Source of the DNA: Lingula anatina
Lineage: Eukaryota > Brachiopoda > Lingulata > Lingulida > Lingulidae
Direction of reading: 5' to 3'
DNA length: 64,000 nucleotides
Assembly: GCF_001039355.2 (NCBI RefSeq)
Contig: NW_019775547.1
Span: forward strand, 591,637 to 655,636
Shown: positions 37,479 through 50,600 of the stretch, piece after piece
Position numbering within the stretch: position 1 is the stretch's first letter
How the letters are laid out: every line of letters begins with the position of its first letter
Position numbers and translations under genes: made by a program
The notes under the pieces: generated by a model
The model's database searches: none
Seen by the model: only the letters and a program-made list of their open reading frames with translations
Told to the model about the DNA's origin: nothing

Positions 37479-37897
37479 TATTGCAAAAACTGTTGAAAAG
37501 CAGAATATTTACTAAAAGTATGATAAAATTAGGAAAAAACATGCTGAAATTCTTCACACGTCTGAGAGCTGTACACTTGGAGTTGAAAAACCAATTTTAC
37601 TGGTTGGTTAGATGCTTTTCAGGGACAAATGCATGTTATTATTTTTATTAAAAAATGACAAAGTCTGATGGATGAAAACATTTTCTTTTATCACATACAA
37701 GTTGAGTTTGTTCGCTGATGTACATACCTGCCATAAATCTGGTATGTTCCAGAGATATCCATTTATCTAAGACTAATTTTATTCTATGTAATTTTGTATA
37801 GGGTACAATGAAGTGATGTGGGTTGTCAATTTTTAAGACAGTGGCATGGTTTACCCCCTTCCAAAAACAAGTTATTATACCTTATTTTTGTAACACC

Positions 37898-37903
37898 AAT
37901 AAA
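37898..37903 (+). terminator. WDR83 poly(A) signal
   Basis: AATAAA about 685 bp after the stop. A second AATAAA follows at about 37926. The facing PLGRKT gene ends near 38863. Confidence 0.55.
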
Positions 37904-38862
37904 TGGCCAGTTTCATATATTATTGAAATAAAGTGATCTGGAAACAAATGAATCTAAATTTCCTTTTAATACTAGTTGGGTTTCTTTTTCAGTCCTTTAT
38001 TAATTTTCTAAGTATGAAAATTGTCTTATCCCAAATTTCTATGAAAAGGGTTTCAGAGAAGAGCTGGTCAATTATCATGAAATGAATATGTCTGACAGGA
38101 TATTTTACCATTTTTGGAAATTTTAGACTGGGCCAGCATAATGCCTTTAAAAGTCTATTATTTAACATCCAAAGATCTCCATATATATGTTGTAGCCTTT
38201 GAGTTGTGAAATTATTTATTGAAACAGTATGTGAAAACGTTTTTGATACAAAACTATCACAAAGAAAAATAAGCCTGACATCTTAACCTGATTACATACT
38301 GATCAAATATGGGGCGTTTACATTCTTTGCTTCCCACATCTTGGAAAAAAAATTCAGTGGAATAAAAACAAATTTACTGCCAATGTGAAGTTATTTGTTA
38401 TCCATGGACACTGCAAAACAATGACATACATTATTCAGAAATGGCACAAAATGAAAAATATACAAATAAATTAAATTTATTCACTAAATGTCAAATTAAG
38501 GGTTTTCAGAGAGCTCTCTGTACCTTCATAATCATTGTAGTCACTTTCAAGTGTCAAATATATTTGATCCCTGATATTAAGAAGTAATCCAGCACCAATA
38601 TGTGGAAACCTTTAAGTAAAGCATGCTACATACTGGTACATCATCCTATAAAAATACGTATTACACTCATCTCTTGCTGCATCCCTTCCTTTGGTGGACA
38701 CGATGGTCTTTGATAATGTCTTTAATTGAGACCTCTAGTCTGCATCAATCCAAAATAACACAGGATTCAAATACCTGTTCTTTGATCGATTCCTTACACT
38801 TTTTTATAAATATAAAAACAAAGTCGACCATTTTCACACAAAATTGGCACAATGAAAGGGTT

Positions 38863-39566
38863 TTATTTCTTAGCTTGTTCTTTCTGATTAAGTCTAGCTG
38901 CTTCAATATCTTCAAATGTTGGTAATCCATGAGGCAGTGAAAGCATGTCATGTTCATCTACCATTATTTTGTCTGCCATAGCTGAAAAAAAAATTGTAAA
39001 AAGTTAAGACTGTATTTTGATTAAAAAAGTGCATGCTTTTTATCAAATGCATAAATATCTAAAGAAGATGTTTGGGTTTAAACAGAAAATAATTGTAATC
39101 AAAATTACAGCTACCTTATACTGTTATTAAAAGTATACAATAAAACAGTATTAAGACAAATTTGCTCTTAGTGTGACAAACTAACCTCTTATCCTTTCTA
39201 ATTTGTTCATGTAAGCATTATCATACTGATAGCCAACTATGAAAGTGAGCGGCACTGCTGGTATTACACCTCCCAATCTTTTTTGCTTCAACCTAAAAAT
39301 AATCATTATACTGAATTCTCATTCAATTACAATTTCAACAGCTCCAGTTTACTTTAGAAAACATTCCCTTTGCAGAGGTAAAATGTTTTTACTGGTCTAC
39401 CCTTATTATTATAAGTATTATCATTTTTTTAATCGTTATCTATAGCCTACTGCTTAATAAAGTATGGAATAAGATACAAGTTATTTTTAACTTCGACTAG
39501 AATTAGAATTAGAATCTAGAATTAGAATGGTTGTACTTTGCACCAATTCTTTTAATTCTGCTTAAA

Positions 39567-39612
<46 letters not shown>

Positions 39613-40462
39613 GTATTGATACATATCTTCATGTCTAATTTCTGTCAATTTAAACATTGTCAAAAATTTAACTAAAAAAACAGCTTAAGAGCGTCAAACT
39701 TTTGGGATCTAATATCAGTAACTTATGATCAAGATTTCTGTCAAGCATGAATCTTTCAAATGAGAAAATAGTTTCACTGGATCTGTGAACAGTTATATTG
39801 AAAAATGTTCGAAGATAAAATCTCTATATTTTTTAGAGTCTTGTATCTAGAGGTTTTTTTTCTACATCTCAACTTGAGTTGTTAACACTGAAAATCCATT
39901 ATCTAACATATGATATGCAGAGTTATCTAATACAGAAATGTCAATGTTGAAGTAGATCCTTACCCTGCTAATGCTCCAATCACTACAATGCCATAAAAAG
40001 CAGCCCACCACCAGAACATTTCACGTGCTCGTGCAATCTGCATGGCCATCATACGTTCACGCATTTGATTTTGTTGCTGCAACATTCTTTCCAGCTGAAA
40101 AACAAACAATTTGTAAAGATATTATATATAACTTTTTATCCCTGTCCCTCAAAATAAATATAATAATAATAAAAATTTACTCTTTAAATGCAAAACTGTC
40201 TTGTTTTGGACATTCAGCACAGCAGACATCTACTTTTGTATGAGATTGTGCAGTGCCATCAGTCTTGTTTTAGATATGAGACACCCAGTCATCAGTTCAT
40301 GATACTTGTATAATACTGACAACCTGGTCTTGAACCAGTAGGCATATGCATTGTTGTGTACATTTGACAATACAATATTACCTGCATTTGCTGGGACTGC
40401 AACATAAATTGTTGATTCTTCTCCATAACATCTCCCACTGTTTTGCCCAAAATGCTACCCAT
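38863..40462 (-). CDS. PLGRKT: Plasminogen receptor (KT)
   Basis: Four coding exons: 40382-40462, 39964-40094, 39186-39292 and 38863-38981. They give 145 residues against 147 in human. It is a small two-pass membrane protein. The vertebrate protein binds plasminogen on the cell surface through its C-terminal lysine. Here the protein ends in two lysines (EQAKK-stop), so that feature is present. Matches are the conserved RMMAMQIARAREMF (human RQMAMQIAWSREFL), the first membrane helix about 54-72, a second about 79-97 with IPAVPLTFIVGYQYD (human VPIVPLSFILTYQYD), and LPHGLPTFEDIEAAR (human LPRGMITFESIEKAR). A conserved glutamine/methionine-rich N-terminal helix precedes the first helix. It is tail-to-tail with WDR83. 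Identification is strong; a role with plasminogen in an invertebrate is untested. Confidence 0.94.
39569..39608. repeat. (GT)n microsatellite in PLGRKT intron 2
   Basis: About 20 uninterrupted GT units. Confidence 0.95.
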
Positions 40463-41635
40463 CTTAAATCAGTGTTGTCTATCTGCACTTAATAAAAAGA
40501 ACTCATGCATTTTAGTTAAATTCTAAATTTCAGTTGTTTCTGAAGTGATACAAAATGCTTAAAGGGATAACATCTCTTTAATTTGGTGAGAAAAGTGCCA
40601 TAAAATGGATTTTCCTGGGGTAACAGCAATTTTCCCAATTACTTACCAATAGTCATAAAGAATCTGTTCTGACATTCAAAGTTAGTTGATTTTTTTTTTT
40701 TTTTTTTTTTTAAATAATTGTAATAACAGATTTCTGGATAATTGCAATAACCACAGTCTTGGTGGTTAAATGAAATTTATTATATTTTTATGTGTTGTTT
40801 ACAATATTTATTGTGGAATTTTGAATATCTCATATAAAGAGTTGTTATCCCTAGAGCTGCACTGATATGGTGTATTGTCCTTAAGACTATCCAATGTAGA
40901 ACACATTTTATTGTTAGCTTATCTATTAGTAACGGTCTTTCAATAATTTCTCTTGTTGGATCATATTATTTAATAATATTTAATAATATACATTTAATAA
41001 TATATAATCTACTGCAAGGCATCTTTCATCACATGAAAATAAACTATCCCTTCCATTTGATGTTAATTATTTAAATGAATTGTTTTAAGATTTCATATAA
41101 AGCTGAAGATCAACACACTGGTATTTTATTGTTTAAATTTTGCTATGTATTTTGGTTTACTTAACTTCTGCTAATTTAAGTACAGATTGAAGGTTACCAT
41201 ACATAAGGTCAAAATATGGGTCAAAAACTTTACCCAAAGCTGTAACTCATGAAAAGTAGGCAAGTAACAGGAAACAATTTTATTCAAAGAATACCAGTCA
41301 GGAAAATGGTTGAAGAATGCTGATCGTTTATAAACGTACACGTAGCTTAAGTGCATTACCTTTTCTAAGACCGAACGTGATCTTACTTCTCTCTGCAGTA
41401 GCAGCGGATGAAACTCAAGAGGTGCAGTGGAAAATATTCTCCTTCACTAGAAATACCCAGTTATGCCATGAAAAAAAACTACTTCCTGTTATTTTTTTTT
41501 TCAATATTCAATTAAATTTACCCGTTTGTGTAAAGAATATAATACAATAATGCAGAAAATCTCGTAATGCTGGCATTTGGTCGGGCTTGCATTGGAGCGA
41601 CATCTACAGTCATCACAGAAAAAAATAATAAAAAG

Positions 41636-44600
41636 ATGCAGCAAATATTAACAATATCTTACGTTTTAACGTTTCTTAATGTTGTTGGGATAGGTAAGTT
41701 ATTCATGGTTAGTCAAACTTTCACCTGGGTGAATATTTTACTTTACAGTAGCACAGTTTTACTGTAGGTTGTACTTTATTGTTTATTAGTACAAAAGCTA
41801 GAAGCCGAACCTTGAAAGTGACCAACAGTGTCCATCTCAGCTGTCCATCTAAATATATCTAATTGCATCTAAATATAATTGCATTACCCGGTATACAGTA
41901 AGGGGACAGACACTGTTTTGTGCAGAGATGCGGTGATAGTCAGCTTCAAAACAGTATCTTGTCTAATCTTTTGATTCTCGTATTGTGAGAACTGCGGCCA
42001 AAAACCCCCAGTTCCAAAAACTGGCAAAGGGAAACATTTTGTCATCTTGTCACATACAGTAGATTACCAGTCATACTGAAATGTGCAATACAGCACAACA
42101 CACTGCAATACACTAGATAAAACAACTCTGGATGTCAATAAACACAAGAAAAGGTCATTCACAAGGAAATAGAGTAATATAAAAGTGAAATATATTGCTA
42201 AAGGCAATTAATATCGTGAGTGTCGGGATTGTAGTGCATTTTTTGGGAGAGTGTAAAATCCACATGGCAGACCAGGGATCGAACCCAGGACCTCTTGCTA
42301 ACAGGGCGAGTGCTCTACCGCCTGAGCTATCCGGCCGTTCTACCCTGCGCCTGGCACTACACTCCTCCCCTAAATGCCGAAAGGCGCGAGCCCTATCACG
42401 CACAACCGCTGCCACCATTGTAGCGCATTTTTTGGGAGAGTGTAAAATCCACATGCCAGACCAGGGATCGAACCCGAGACCTCTCGCTTACAGGGCGAGT
42501 GCTCTACAGCTTGAGCTATCCGTTCCACCCTGCACCTGGCACTACAGGGTGTCTGCCATTTTGCCAAGAAGAGCCACTAGTGTACCAGTATAATGACCGT
42601 ATGGGGGACAACGGGATGATAAACAAATCATACCAATTGCAGTTGGATCAACGACATTCTTTACCTATTATTCCTAGTAATATATTTCGCTCTTATATAG
42701 CCCTGTTTTTTTTACAAATGGCAGTTTCTTATGTTTTTTCTTGTGTATTGCATAAAGTATGATGCGTAGATTTTTATGTATTCTGTAATAATGTTTTATG
42801 TATAGCTATGTTGCAGTGTTATATAAAATTACCCGTATGATTGTTATTAAAAGTAGATTTAGCTGTAGTCAGGATGCTGGGAAAAGATCCACTCTGAATC
42901 AGCATTATTTAAAAATATGTTAATAAGATGAGGTTATGCAGAAAAAGGCCCTACTTTTCAGAAAAAAAGCCACCCCTACCATGTTTTTAGTGGCTACTGG
43001 CCTGACTTTATTGTGGTAGAATATAAATCAAAAGGTGGTGATCAAGTTGTCAAACCACTCAAAAATAAATTATATGCAAGGGAACTGCTTATATGTTATA
43101 ACCTAATTCAAAAATTGGATATTTAATTTCATCTTGTTTATGTTACATTTGATTAAATTATTATCTAAATGCATGTGTTTTTGAAACATCTGCCATACTG
43201 GTATTCCTTCCTAATTTCTAACTAGACAACCGTTTCCAAGGCCTTGTTCAAGCCATGAGTGGCCGTCTGCCACAATCACATGTCTTAACCAATCAAAATG
43301 ATGAAATACAACCTCTGTCCTAGATTGCAGTCTAGCTGTCAGTCTTATTGTACGTCTCATCTCCAGCTTCAGTGTGGTGAGTGTGTCACAGGTAGAACAT
43401 GAGCCTATAAAAAAAGACGAACATTGTGGTTTTAACGTGGGCAAAACCTTTATGTTCTGAAAACCTTTTTACTTTCATTGGAGAGGTATTGTGTTCAGAA
43501 TGGTAGTACATTACATGTAGTACATGTATACTTGAATGCCATGAGTAGTTTGGTAATACTTTTAAACAGTCCATTTCATGTGAAATTTAAATTGACAATT
43601 TTGACCTTTTGAAAGAACATAAGAGTAGAAATCACGGGGTGACCGTGTAGTGATCTGTTCAAAGCAAGGGCAGTTTTCTGCTCATATTTGATCAGACTTT
43701 AAATAGCTCCATTTACTGTCCCCATTTTTAGTCGGTATTCCCTTCTCATTCCAGTGCAAACACTGCTTTCATTCTTTTCCTTCTTAGTTGTAAAAACATA
43801 TATAGACACCTAACATAGGGGAGCTCAGGTACTAATGCATTTGAATTCATGAAATAATTTTTTGTTTTTTCTTGTTTCAGTTCTAGGCATACCAGATGAA
43901 AAAAATGAGAAACCACAAGCAACCATATTGAGGCAATACACATATTTAGTACGTTGGAAATTGGGAGATCTTGAACAATATAAGGATTGTGAACTCAGTT
44001 ATGGTGCAGACCTTAGCAATAATCTCACAGTTGTGCAGTATATAGTGCCTGCCAGCATTGTGCAAGGATATGAACTAAATAATTTAAGTGCTCATGCCAA
44101 GTATACTGTGAGAATTGTATGTTATAGAAATAATGGGTTGTCTCCAATCAATAGCACAGTGGATTTTATTACAAGTAAGTACTTAATGATAAGTATTGTT
44201 TTACACTTAAATTACAAGTCACAGAAGGTACTGTGAAAGTCTTTTGATTTTCTAACAGACATGTTTTCAAGTTCGTGTTCAAAGTTTTAAAAAACAGTTA
44301 AGTATTCTGAATGAATAATATATACCTGGACCCTTACTAGTAAGGTTGTTTTGTGTAGACTTCATGTTTATTTTCATGTCACTGTTTCATAAAAACCAAA
44401 TGTAGTATTCCAACTGTTATTTCAGATGGCTCATTGGAAGATGTGACTACACAACAGACAGGAGTCAATACAGAGACAAAAAGATCTATAATTTCCACAG
44501 TCACAAGTACTGAATATCCCTCAGTTTTAAAGGAAAAGATATCTTATGGTATGCTAAACAAAGTAGACATTACTCTTGGTGTTATCTTTGGTATTGTTGG

Positions 44601-47600
44601 GATAACAATAGTTGCTGGTGGAACGTTTTATATTTGGAGGAAGGTACGCAGATACAACAGGATACAGAGATTTGTTGGGTATGTATCTACATAAGTTTTA
44701 AATGTAAACTACACTTACTGTAGAAGGTTTATTTTTCTTCAAGAGCACCATATCTGAAATTGAGATGTTACAAAGCAGAAAAAAGGAGAATAAAAGCCCC
44801 ATAAGTTGCCAAAAATCACTCACTAGAATTTGAGAAATTTTGTTGGACTGATTATATTAAACATGGTTTGGGGGACTGACAAAAATTATGTCTATTGGAA
44901 AGGAGACAGTGTGCATAAAAAACATCATTTTAGGTATATTCCACCTATTTGACCCCCCCCCCCCCCCACACACACACACCCAAGTCATTTTATGTCCTGT
45001 AAAGCTTTTTATATTTCCCAATTCTGACTCTTAAGAAGAATCTTTTAAATAAAAGTTTATCTGAAGTGTACCTAGTGTTGTTATTATCTTCTTAGCCTCC
45101 TCAGTTACATGTAGCCATTGCCAGCTCACCACATCTGTATAATTCCTGTCACCCAGGGCTGCTATACAAAATCAGGCCTACCCAACTACCAGACTCCGCA
45201 CCTACGGATCCAGAATAAACCGGTATATCAGACCACACTACCCATTTTCAAGGTGTGTCAGATCGCATTACAGAGTATCAGCCACCACACCGATTTTGCC
45301 TGGTGTGCGATGTGATAGCGATGATCCTAAGCTGGGTTGGAAAGTAAGGCATCTCATCTAGATTCATGCGCTGCTGCAATTTTTCCTGTTGAACAGTGTT
45401 TATGCTAAAAATCTGACAATACCGCAATTTTTTAACATAAAATTTAGGTTCGAACATAGCCAATGATGTTTTGTAAATAAGAACTTGCAAACTTATATAT
45501 TAATTTAGAAAAGTAGACCTAATTTTGATAGCAGAAGCATATTCTGTCGGGGGTTAAATATAGTTTTCATGGCTAGCGGGATGGACTAGATTGACGGAGC
45601 AAGCATGCTGTATGATGAGAGTTTTCTACTGGTGCTACAAGATGAAGGTAATTTACCATTTCAATAATAGTTTTTTCACCGACTACCGTCTGTCGCCATG
45701 TTGTTGTAGTCATACAACTCCTACTTGACAAAAACGAGGTGCGATACCCGGATGACGGGTAGGCCTACAAAATTTGTGATGGGATATGATACTCTGCAAT
45801 GCGATCTGACACACACCTTGAAAACGGGTAGTGTGGTCTGATATACCGGTTTATTCTGGATCCGTAGGTGCCGAGTCTGGTAGTTGGGTAGGCCTGAAAA
45901 TGTCCCGCCATTTTCTTGTGGGATAACAAGGCAATGCTTGTGACAGTAGATGTTATTCGTTTTGACTGGCCAGCCATTTAAAACTGAAGTATTAAATAAA
46001 AAATGGAATAAAACATCAAATCCAAGAGCAGGGATGGGTCAAGCAATAGTTTATGAGACTCGAAGTAGAGAACAATTGCTTTTTTCCTCATGAAAATTCA
46101 TTTTGGCGGGCACTTTTTCCCACTTACTTCACCAATGCCCCAAAAATTAAGATTTGCTCAATTTAAGGGTCAGTCAGGCTCATTGTGTTACAAACTTTCC
46201 AAGTTTGTCTTGTCCAAGGTGAACTTTGTCATCGGTTTTCAAGTATTGAAAACATAATCCAAGTACGTTTTATTAATTTTTTTTTTAATATTTTGTATCA
46301 GTGAGTCAGAACTTTTGAATGCTCGTATTTGTGGTTAAGAGAAGATGAGAGGTAAATGCAGTTGAAACAACTTCTTGGCAATCCTTAGGTTGCCATACAA
46401 TAGAATTTTCAGGGAGAAGGATTGAAAATGTCAACCACATTGTGTGTGAAGTTGAAGTTCATTGGAAACAGTCTCAGCTGTACGTGGCGGTGCAAGTGAT
46501 TTTTTTCCTGTTATTGTTAGTATTGTTTTGTCAAGGACTGCCTGGAATTCTGTGCTTGTGTCAGAACTGTGACATTTGAATGTTTGTGCTGAAGATTTTA
46601 ATAGTTGCTTTTCCATGTACGATTTAGTTGCAGTTTTCTTTGAAAACCAATTATTTCTACGTGCAAATGAAATCTATCTATACACTCTTTATATGAATGA
46701 TTCTTCTCAATATGAATGTTTGTGTACCAGTAAAATGTTCATATCTTAAATATCAAATATATCAAATTTCTTCAGTAGATTTGTAACTAAAGAGACCTTA
46801 TAGTAATGCTTTTTTTAACTTTCTGAACTCATGAAATAGGTTTTTATATATGTAAAGACAATTTTTTAAAAATGAATTCTATTACTGGACTAACATTGCT
46901 CTATTTGATGAAATTGTGTCTCCCTCTCGGGGACTTCAGCTGGTCTACTGAGAATACAGGTGAACTATTCTCAGTCCGGTTATGTATTTCACAAACTGTA
47001 GACAAATGTTAGTCTAGTATTGAATTTTAAAAATTTCTTTATGTAAAAAAGACTGGATGACTAGTATACATGATANCTCTAGTTAAAAGTAGATTTAGCT
47101 GTAGTCAGGATGCTGGGAAAAGATCCACTCTGAATCAGAATTATTTAAAAATATGTTAATAAGATGAGGTTATGCAGAAAAAGGCCCTACTTTTCAGAAA
47201 AAAAGCCACCCCTACCATGTTTTTAGTGGCTACTGGCCTGACTTTATTGTGGTAGAATATAAATCAAAAGGTGGTTTTCAAGTTGTCAAACCACTCAAAA
47301 ATAAATTATATGCAAGGGAACTGCTTGTATGTTATAACCTAATTCAAAAATTGGATATTTAATTTCATCTTGTTTATGTTACATTTGATTAAATTATTAT
47401 CTAAATGCATGTGTTTTTGAAACATCTGCCATACTGGTATTCCTTCCTAATTTCTAACTAGACAACCGTTTCCAAGGCCTTGTTCAAGCCATGAGTGGCC
47501 GTCTGCCACAATCACGTCTTAACCAATCAAAATGATGAAATACAACCTCTGTCCTAGATTGCAGTCTAGCTGTCAGTCTTATTGTACGTCTCATCTCTAG

Positions 47601-50600
47601 CTTCAGTGTGCTGAGTGTGTCACAGGTAGAACATGAGCCTATAAAAAAAGACGAACATTGTGGTTTTAACGTGGGCAAAACCTTTATGTTCTGAAAACCT
47701 TTTTACTTTCATTGGAGAGGTATTGTGTTCAGAATGCTAGTACATGTAATACATGTATACTTGAATGCCATGAGTAGTTTGGTAATACTTTTAAACAGTC
47801 CATTTCATGTGAAATTTAAATTGACAATTTTGACCTTTTGAAAGAACATAAGAGTAGAAATCACGGGGTGACCGTGTAGTGATCTGTTCAAAGCAAGGGC
47901 AGTTTTCTGCTCATATTTGATCAGACTTTAAATAGCTCCATTTACTGTGCCCATTTATAGTCGGTATTCCCTTCTCATTCCAGTGCAGACACTGCTTTCA
48001 TTCTTTTCCTTCTTAGTTGTAAAAACATATATAGACACCTGATATAGGTGAGTGCAGGTACTAATGCATTTGAATTCATGAAATAATTTTTTGTTTTTTC
48101 TTGTTTCAGTTCTAGGCATACCAGATGAAAAAAATGAGAAACCACAAGCAACCATATTGAGGCAATACACATACTTAGTACGTTGGAAATTGGGAGATCT
48201 TAAACAATATAAGGAATGTGAACTCAGTTATGGTGCAGACCTTAGCAATAATCTCACAGTTGTGCAGTATATAGTGCCTGCCAGCATTGTGCAAGGATAT
48301 GAACTAAATAATTTAAGTGCTCATGCCAAGTATACTGTGAGAATTGTATGTTATAGAAATAATGGGTCTCCAATCAATAGCACAGTGGATTTTATTACAA
48401 GTAAGTACTTCATGATTAGTATTGTTTTACACTTAAATTACAAGTCACAGAAGGTACTGTGAAAGTCTTTTGATTTTCTAACAGACATGTTTTCAAGTTC
48501 GTGTTCAAAGTTTTAAAAAACAGTTAAGTATTCTGAATGAATAATATATACCTGGACCCTTACTAGTAAGGTTGTTTTGTGTAGACTTCATGTTTATTTT
48601 CATGTCACTGCTTCATGAAAACATGAAAACCAAATGTAGTATTCCAACTGTTATTTCAGATGGCTCATTGGAAGATGTGACTACACAACAGACAGGAGTC
48701 AATACAGAGACAAAAAGATCTATAATTTCCACAGTCACTAGTACTGAATATCCCTCAGTTTTAAAGGAAAAGATATCTTATGGTATGCTAAACAAAGTAG
48801 ACATTACTCTTGGTGTTATCTTTGGTATTGTTGGGATAACAATAGTTGCTGGTGGAACGTTTTATATTTGGAGGAAGGTACGCAGATACAACAGGATACA
48901 GAGATTTGTTGGGTATGTATCTACATAAGTTTTAAATGTAAACTACACTTACTGTAGAAGGTTTATTTTTCTTCAAGAGCACCATATCTGAAATTGAGAT
49001 GTTACAAAGCAGAAAAAAGGGAGAATAAAAACCCCATAAGTTGCCAAAAATCACTCACTAGAATTTGAGAAATTTTGCTGGACTGATTATATTAAACATG
49101 GTTTGGGGGACTGACGAAAATTATATCTGTTGGAAAGGAGACAGTGTGCATAAAAAACACCATTTTAGGTATATTCCACCTATTTGACCCCCACCCCTAC
49201 ACCCAAGTCATTTTATGTCCTGTAAAGCTTCTTATATTTCCCAATTCTGACTCTTAAGAAGAACCTTTTAAATAAAAGTTTATCTGAAGTGTACCTAGTG
49301 TTGTTATTATCTTCTTAGCCTCCTCAGTTACATGTAGCCATTGCCAGCTCACCACATCTGTATAATTCCTGTCACCCAGGGCTGCTATACAAAATGTCAT
49401 GCCATTTTCTTGTGGGATAACAAGGCAATGCTTGTGACAGCAGATGTCATTCTTTTTGACTGGCCAGCCATTTAAAACTGAAGTATTAAATAAAAAATGG
49501 AATAAAACATCAAATCCAAGAGCAAGGATGGGTCAAGCAATAGTTTATGAGACTCAAAGTAGAGAACAATTGCTTTTTACCTCATGAAAATTCATTTTGG
49601 CGGGCACTTTTTCCCACTTATTTCACCAATGCCCCAAAAATTAAGATTTGCTCAATTTAAGGGTCAGTTACGCTCATTGTGTTCCAAACTTTCCAAGTTT
49701 GTCTTGTCCAAGGTGAACTTTGTATTGAAAACATAATCCAAGTACGTTTTATTAATTTTTTTTAAATATTTTGTATCAGTGAGTCTGAACTTTTGAATGC
49801 TCGTATTTGTGGTTAAGAGAAGATGAGAGGTAAACGCAGTTGAAAAAACTTCTTGGCAATCCTTAGGTTGCCATACAATAGAATTTTCAGGGAGAAGGAT
49901 TGAAAATGTCAACCACATTGTGTGTGAAGTTGAAGTTCATTGGAAACGGTCTCAGCTGTACGTGGTGGTGCAAGTGATTTTTTTTTCCTGTTATTGTATT
50001 GTTTTGTCAAGGACTGCCTGGAATTCTGTGCTTGTGTCAGAACTGTGACATTTGAATGTTTGTGCTGAAGATTTTAATAGTTGCTTTTCCATGTACGATT
50101 TAGTTGCAGTTTTCTTTGAAAACCAATTATTTCTACGTGCAAATGTAATCTATCTATACACTCTTTAAATGAATGATTCTTCTCAATATGAATGTTTGGG
50201 TACCAGTAAAATGTTCATATCTTAAATATCAAATATATCAAATTTCTTCAGTAGATTTGTAACTAAAGAGACCTTATAGTAATGCTTTTTTTAACTTTCT
50301 GAACTCATGAAATAGGTTTTTATATATGTAAAGACAATTTTTTAAAAATAAATTCTATTACTGGACTAATGTTGCTCTATTTGATGAAATTGCGTCTCCC
50401 TCTCGGGGACTTCAGCTGGTCTACTGAGAATACAGGTGAACTATTCTCAGTCCGGTTATGTATTTCGTAAACTGTAGACAAATGTTAGTCTAGTAATAGA
50501 ATTTAAAAACTTTTCTTTATGTAAAAAAGACTGGATGACTAGTATACATGGTATTTATGTATTTACTTTTTTTCATAATTCTCATATTTATAATAAAGAC

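Larger units (their letters stand above)
42847..47075. repeat. Duplicated segment, copy A (probably one haplotype's contig end)
   Basis: Nearly identical to 47083-50553 over its whole length, with scattered substitutions and small indels. It ends exactly at the single N at 47076. It carries the 724-bp transposon at 45173-45896 that copy B lacks. It contains two exons of the fibronectin-III-like gene. Confidence 0.9.

Noticed and set aside
42195-42593. 132-codon plus-strand ORF and overlapping minus-strand ORFs
   Set aside because: They are translations of the two tRNA-derived SINEs; the reading frame crosses A and B boxes and is not a gene.
42880-43015. Possible fourth CAGG...CCTG element
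   Set aside because: Ends look alike (CAGGATGCTGG and CTACTGGCCTG), but arms match poorly and the flanks gtagt and acttt show no target duplication.
43211-43444. Minus-strand ORF with an acceptor-like start, seen again at 47484-47678
   Set aside because: The two near-identical copies differ by a 2-base deletion that shifts the frame, unlike the nearby real exon, where the indel is three bases.
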